From assembly GCA_002389385.1 (NCBI GenBank), contig DGOK01000142.1, forward strand, positions 6,883 through 28,815: DNA of 21,933 nt, in the 5' to 3' direction. The notes beneath the pieces were generated by a model that searched no databases, was not told the DNA's origin, and was given only the letters and a program-made list of their open reading frames with translations. The DNA is from Rhodospirillaceae bacterium UBA4468 (GTDB lineage: Bacteria; Pseudomonadota; Alphaproteobacteria; Rhodospirillales; Casp-alpha2). Shown piece after piece: positions 21,019-21,933 of this stretch. Position 1 is the stretch's first letter. The number at the start of each line of letters is the position of its first letter. The translations under genes and the position numbers were made by a program.

Positions 21019-21933
21019 ATGAGCACCGTCACACCCCCATCACCACCACTTCCCCTGCCAGCGCTGGCGGCACTGCCCCGCACGATCATCGTCGACGCGC
21101 CGCCTGCATTGACCGACCTGCCAAGCGGCACCAAACTTGATGTGATCGTTAGTCAAATTCTTGACGCGACCAAGTTGAAACTGAAATCACCAATAGGCGA
21201 CATCACCGTTAAGCTGAGCGGACCAACGAATGTAAAAGCCGGCGATGCCCTTATCTTACAACTTCTTGGGAGCGGCACATCAACCCGCTCTCTGCTAAGC
21301 CAACCAAATGGCCTTCCCCTCACGTACACCAAAAAGGCGACAACTGGCATTCCAGATGCGCTTCAAAGTCGCCACCCCGCATTGGCACAAACGGGGACAC
21401 CCATCGCGCCTGTTGTCGCGCGGCCTGGTGGTATTATTACGGCAAACCTGTTGCGACCCATAGCTGTTAACGGGGCGCTACAGGTTATCACGCAAGCTCC
21501 CGGAGCATCTGGAACACTTAACCCCGGGCAAACCACATCTACACAAACCACAGGAAACCCAGGTGCGACACCAAATGGCACCTCACCTGCTCAGGTAAGC
21601 CTGACCCCGAATGTGCCACAAGGTGCAGCGACACCAAGCACGACGGGAATACCAGGACAGGTATTTCCTAATGGCAGCCAACTGATTGTCAAAATTATCA
21701 GCGTGACTGCCCCATCGACCCAACCACCAACGTTGACGCCTGCGCCAACGGGCGCACCCGTGTCGTTAGCACCCGGACAAAGCTTAAGCGGTGTCGTTAG
21801 TGGCAGACAGGGTATTGGCCAAACGGTTGTGCAAACCCATGCCGGTCCGATTTCATTACCAACAAGTGAGGCCTTGCCGCCCGGCACACAGATCAAGTTT
21901 GAAATCGTTTCCTTAACACCACCGCCCCCTGGC
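21019..21933 (+). CDS. Pro/Thr-rich protein, possibly a second FliK-like protein (3' partial)
   Basis: An open frame of 305 codons runs from the ATG at 21019 to the last base without a stop, so the gene continues beyond the window. It begins 5 bp after flhG. The product is rich in Pro, Thr, Gly and Ala. It shows two similar beta-like blocks: LPSGTKLDVIV then SPIGDITVKLSG and AGDALILQLLG; and later SQLIVKIIS then THAGPISLPT and LPPGTQIKFEIVS. No catalytic motif or signal peptide is visible. Genes at this place in related flagellar clusters are often FliK-like, and this sequence has the low-complexity, extended character of such proteins, but the diagnostic C-terminal domain would lie outside the window. 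Confidence 0.6.
   Translation, partial: MSTVTPPSPPLPLPALAALPRTIIVDAPPALTDLPSGTKLDVIVSQILDATKLKLKSPIGDITVKLSGPTNVKAGDALILQLLGSGTSTRSLLSQPNGLPLTYTKKATTGIPDALQSRHPALAQTGTPIAPVVARPGGIITANLLRPIAVNGALQVITQAPGASGTLNPGQTTSTQTTGNPGATPNGTSPAQVSLTPNVPQGAATPSTTGIPGQVFPNGSQLIVKIISVTAPSTQPPTLTPAPTGAPVSLAPGQSLSGVVSGRQGIGQTVVQTHAGPISLPTSEALPPGTQIKFEIVSLTPPPPG

Noticed and set aside
20937..21896. Several minus-strand frames of 65-101 codons at the right end
   Set aside because: They lie opposite a plus-strand frame that is open over its whole length; low-complexity Pro/Gly/Val products are expected shadows.

Overview
The window is one flagellar gene cluster from an alphaproteobacterium, all on the plus strand. 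The best evidence for the group is sciP (the CtrA inhibitor, DUF1153 family), which is specific to Alphaproteobacteria, and the order fliF-fliG-fliH-fliN-(motA-like)-flbD-flhA-flhF-flhG, which extends the fliF operon known from Caulobacter and relatives. Protein flavour and moderate GC suggest a Rhodospirillales-like, perhaps marine, organism; this is an impression, not a computed placement. No tRNA, rRNA, CRISPR array, transposase or phage gene was seen.

Region 1 (1-3293) is a sugar cassette of four tightly packed genes: a 5'-truncated SpsF/NeuA-type cytidylyltransferase, a Gfo/Idh/MocA oxidoreductase, a GT-B-like protein of unknown exact role, and a GNAT acetyltransferase. Its placement beside flagellar genes suggests synthesis of an activated sugar for flagellin or surface glycan. 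Region 2 (3294-8412) starts with a 231-bp regulatory stretch carrying a near-perfect sigma-54 promoter, then fliK-flgD-flgE (hook-length ruler, hook cap, hook protein). The hook protein carries a tandem duplication of a module of about 135 residues. A TPR-glycosyltransferase (8413-9981) follows.

Region 3 (9982-10530) holds sciP between two control regions. Upstream are a CtrA-like box, a possible 10-codon leader ORF and a stem overlapping the sciP ribosome-binding site. Downstream are a 49-nt hairpin, a second copy of the 13-bp dyad GGCAAyTTyTGCC that also lies upstream of the sigma-54 promoter, and another CtrA-like box. The dyad pair resembles what would be expected of FlbD binding sites (ftr elements).

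Region 4 (10531-21933) encodes the MS ring (FliF), switch (FliG, FliN), export ATPase regulator (FliH, with a long acidic tail), an orphan MotA-like protein, the sigma-54 activator FlbD with a degenerate receiver, the export gate FlhA, an FlhF gene split by a frameshift just before its P-loop, the MinD-like FlhG/FleN, and a Pro/Thr-rich ORF (possibly FliK-like) that runs off the window end.

A coherent reading: CtrA starts the fliF operon and sciP, SciP closes the CtrA window, and FlbD made by the fliF operon then switches on the sigma-54 fliK-flgD-flgE operon and may feed back on fliF. The regulatory part is inferred from sites and from the Caulobacter paradigm.
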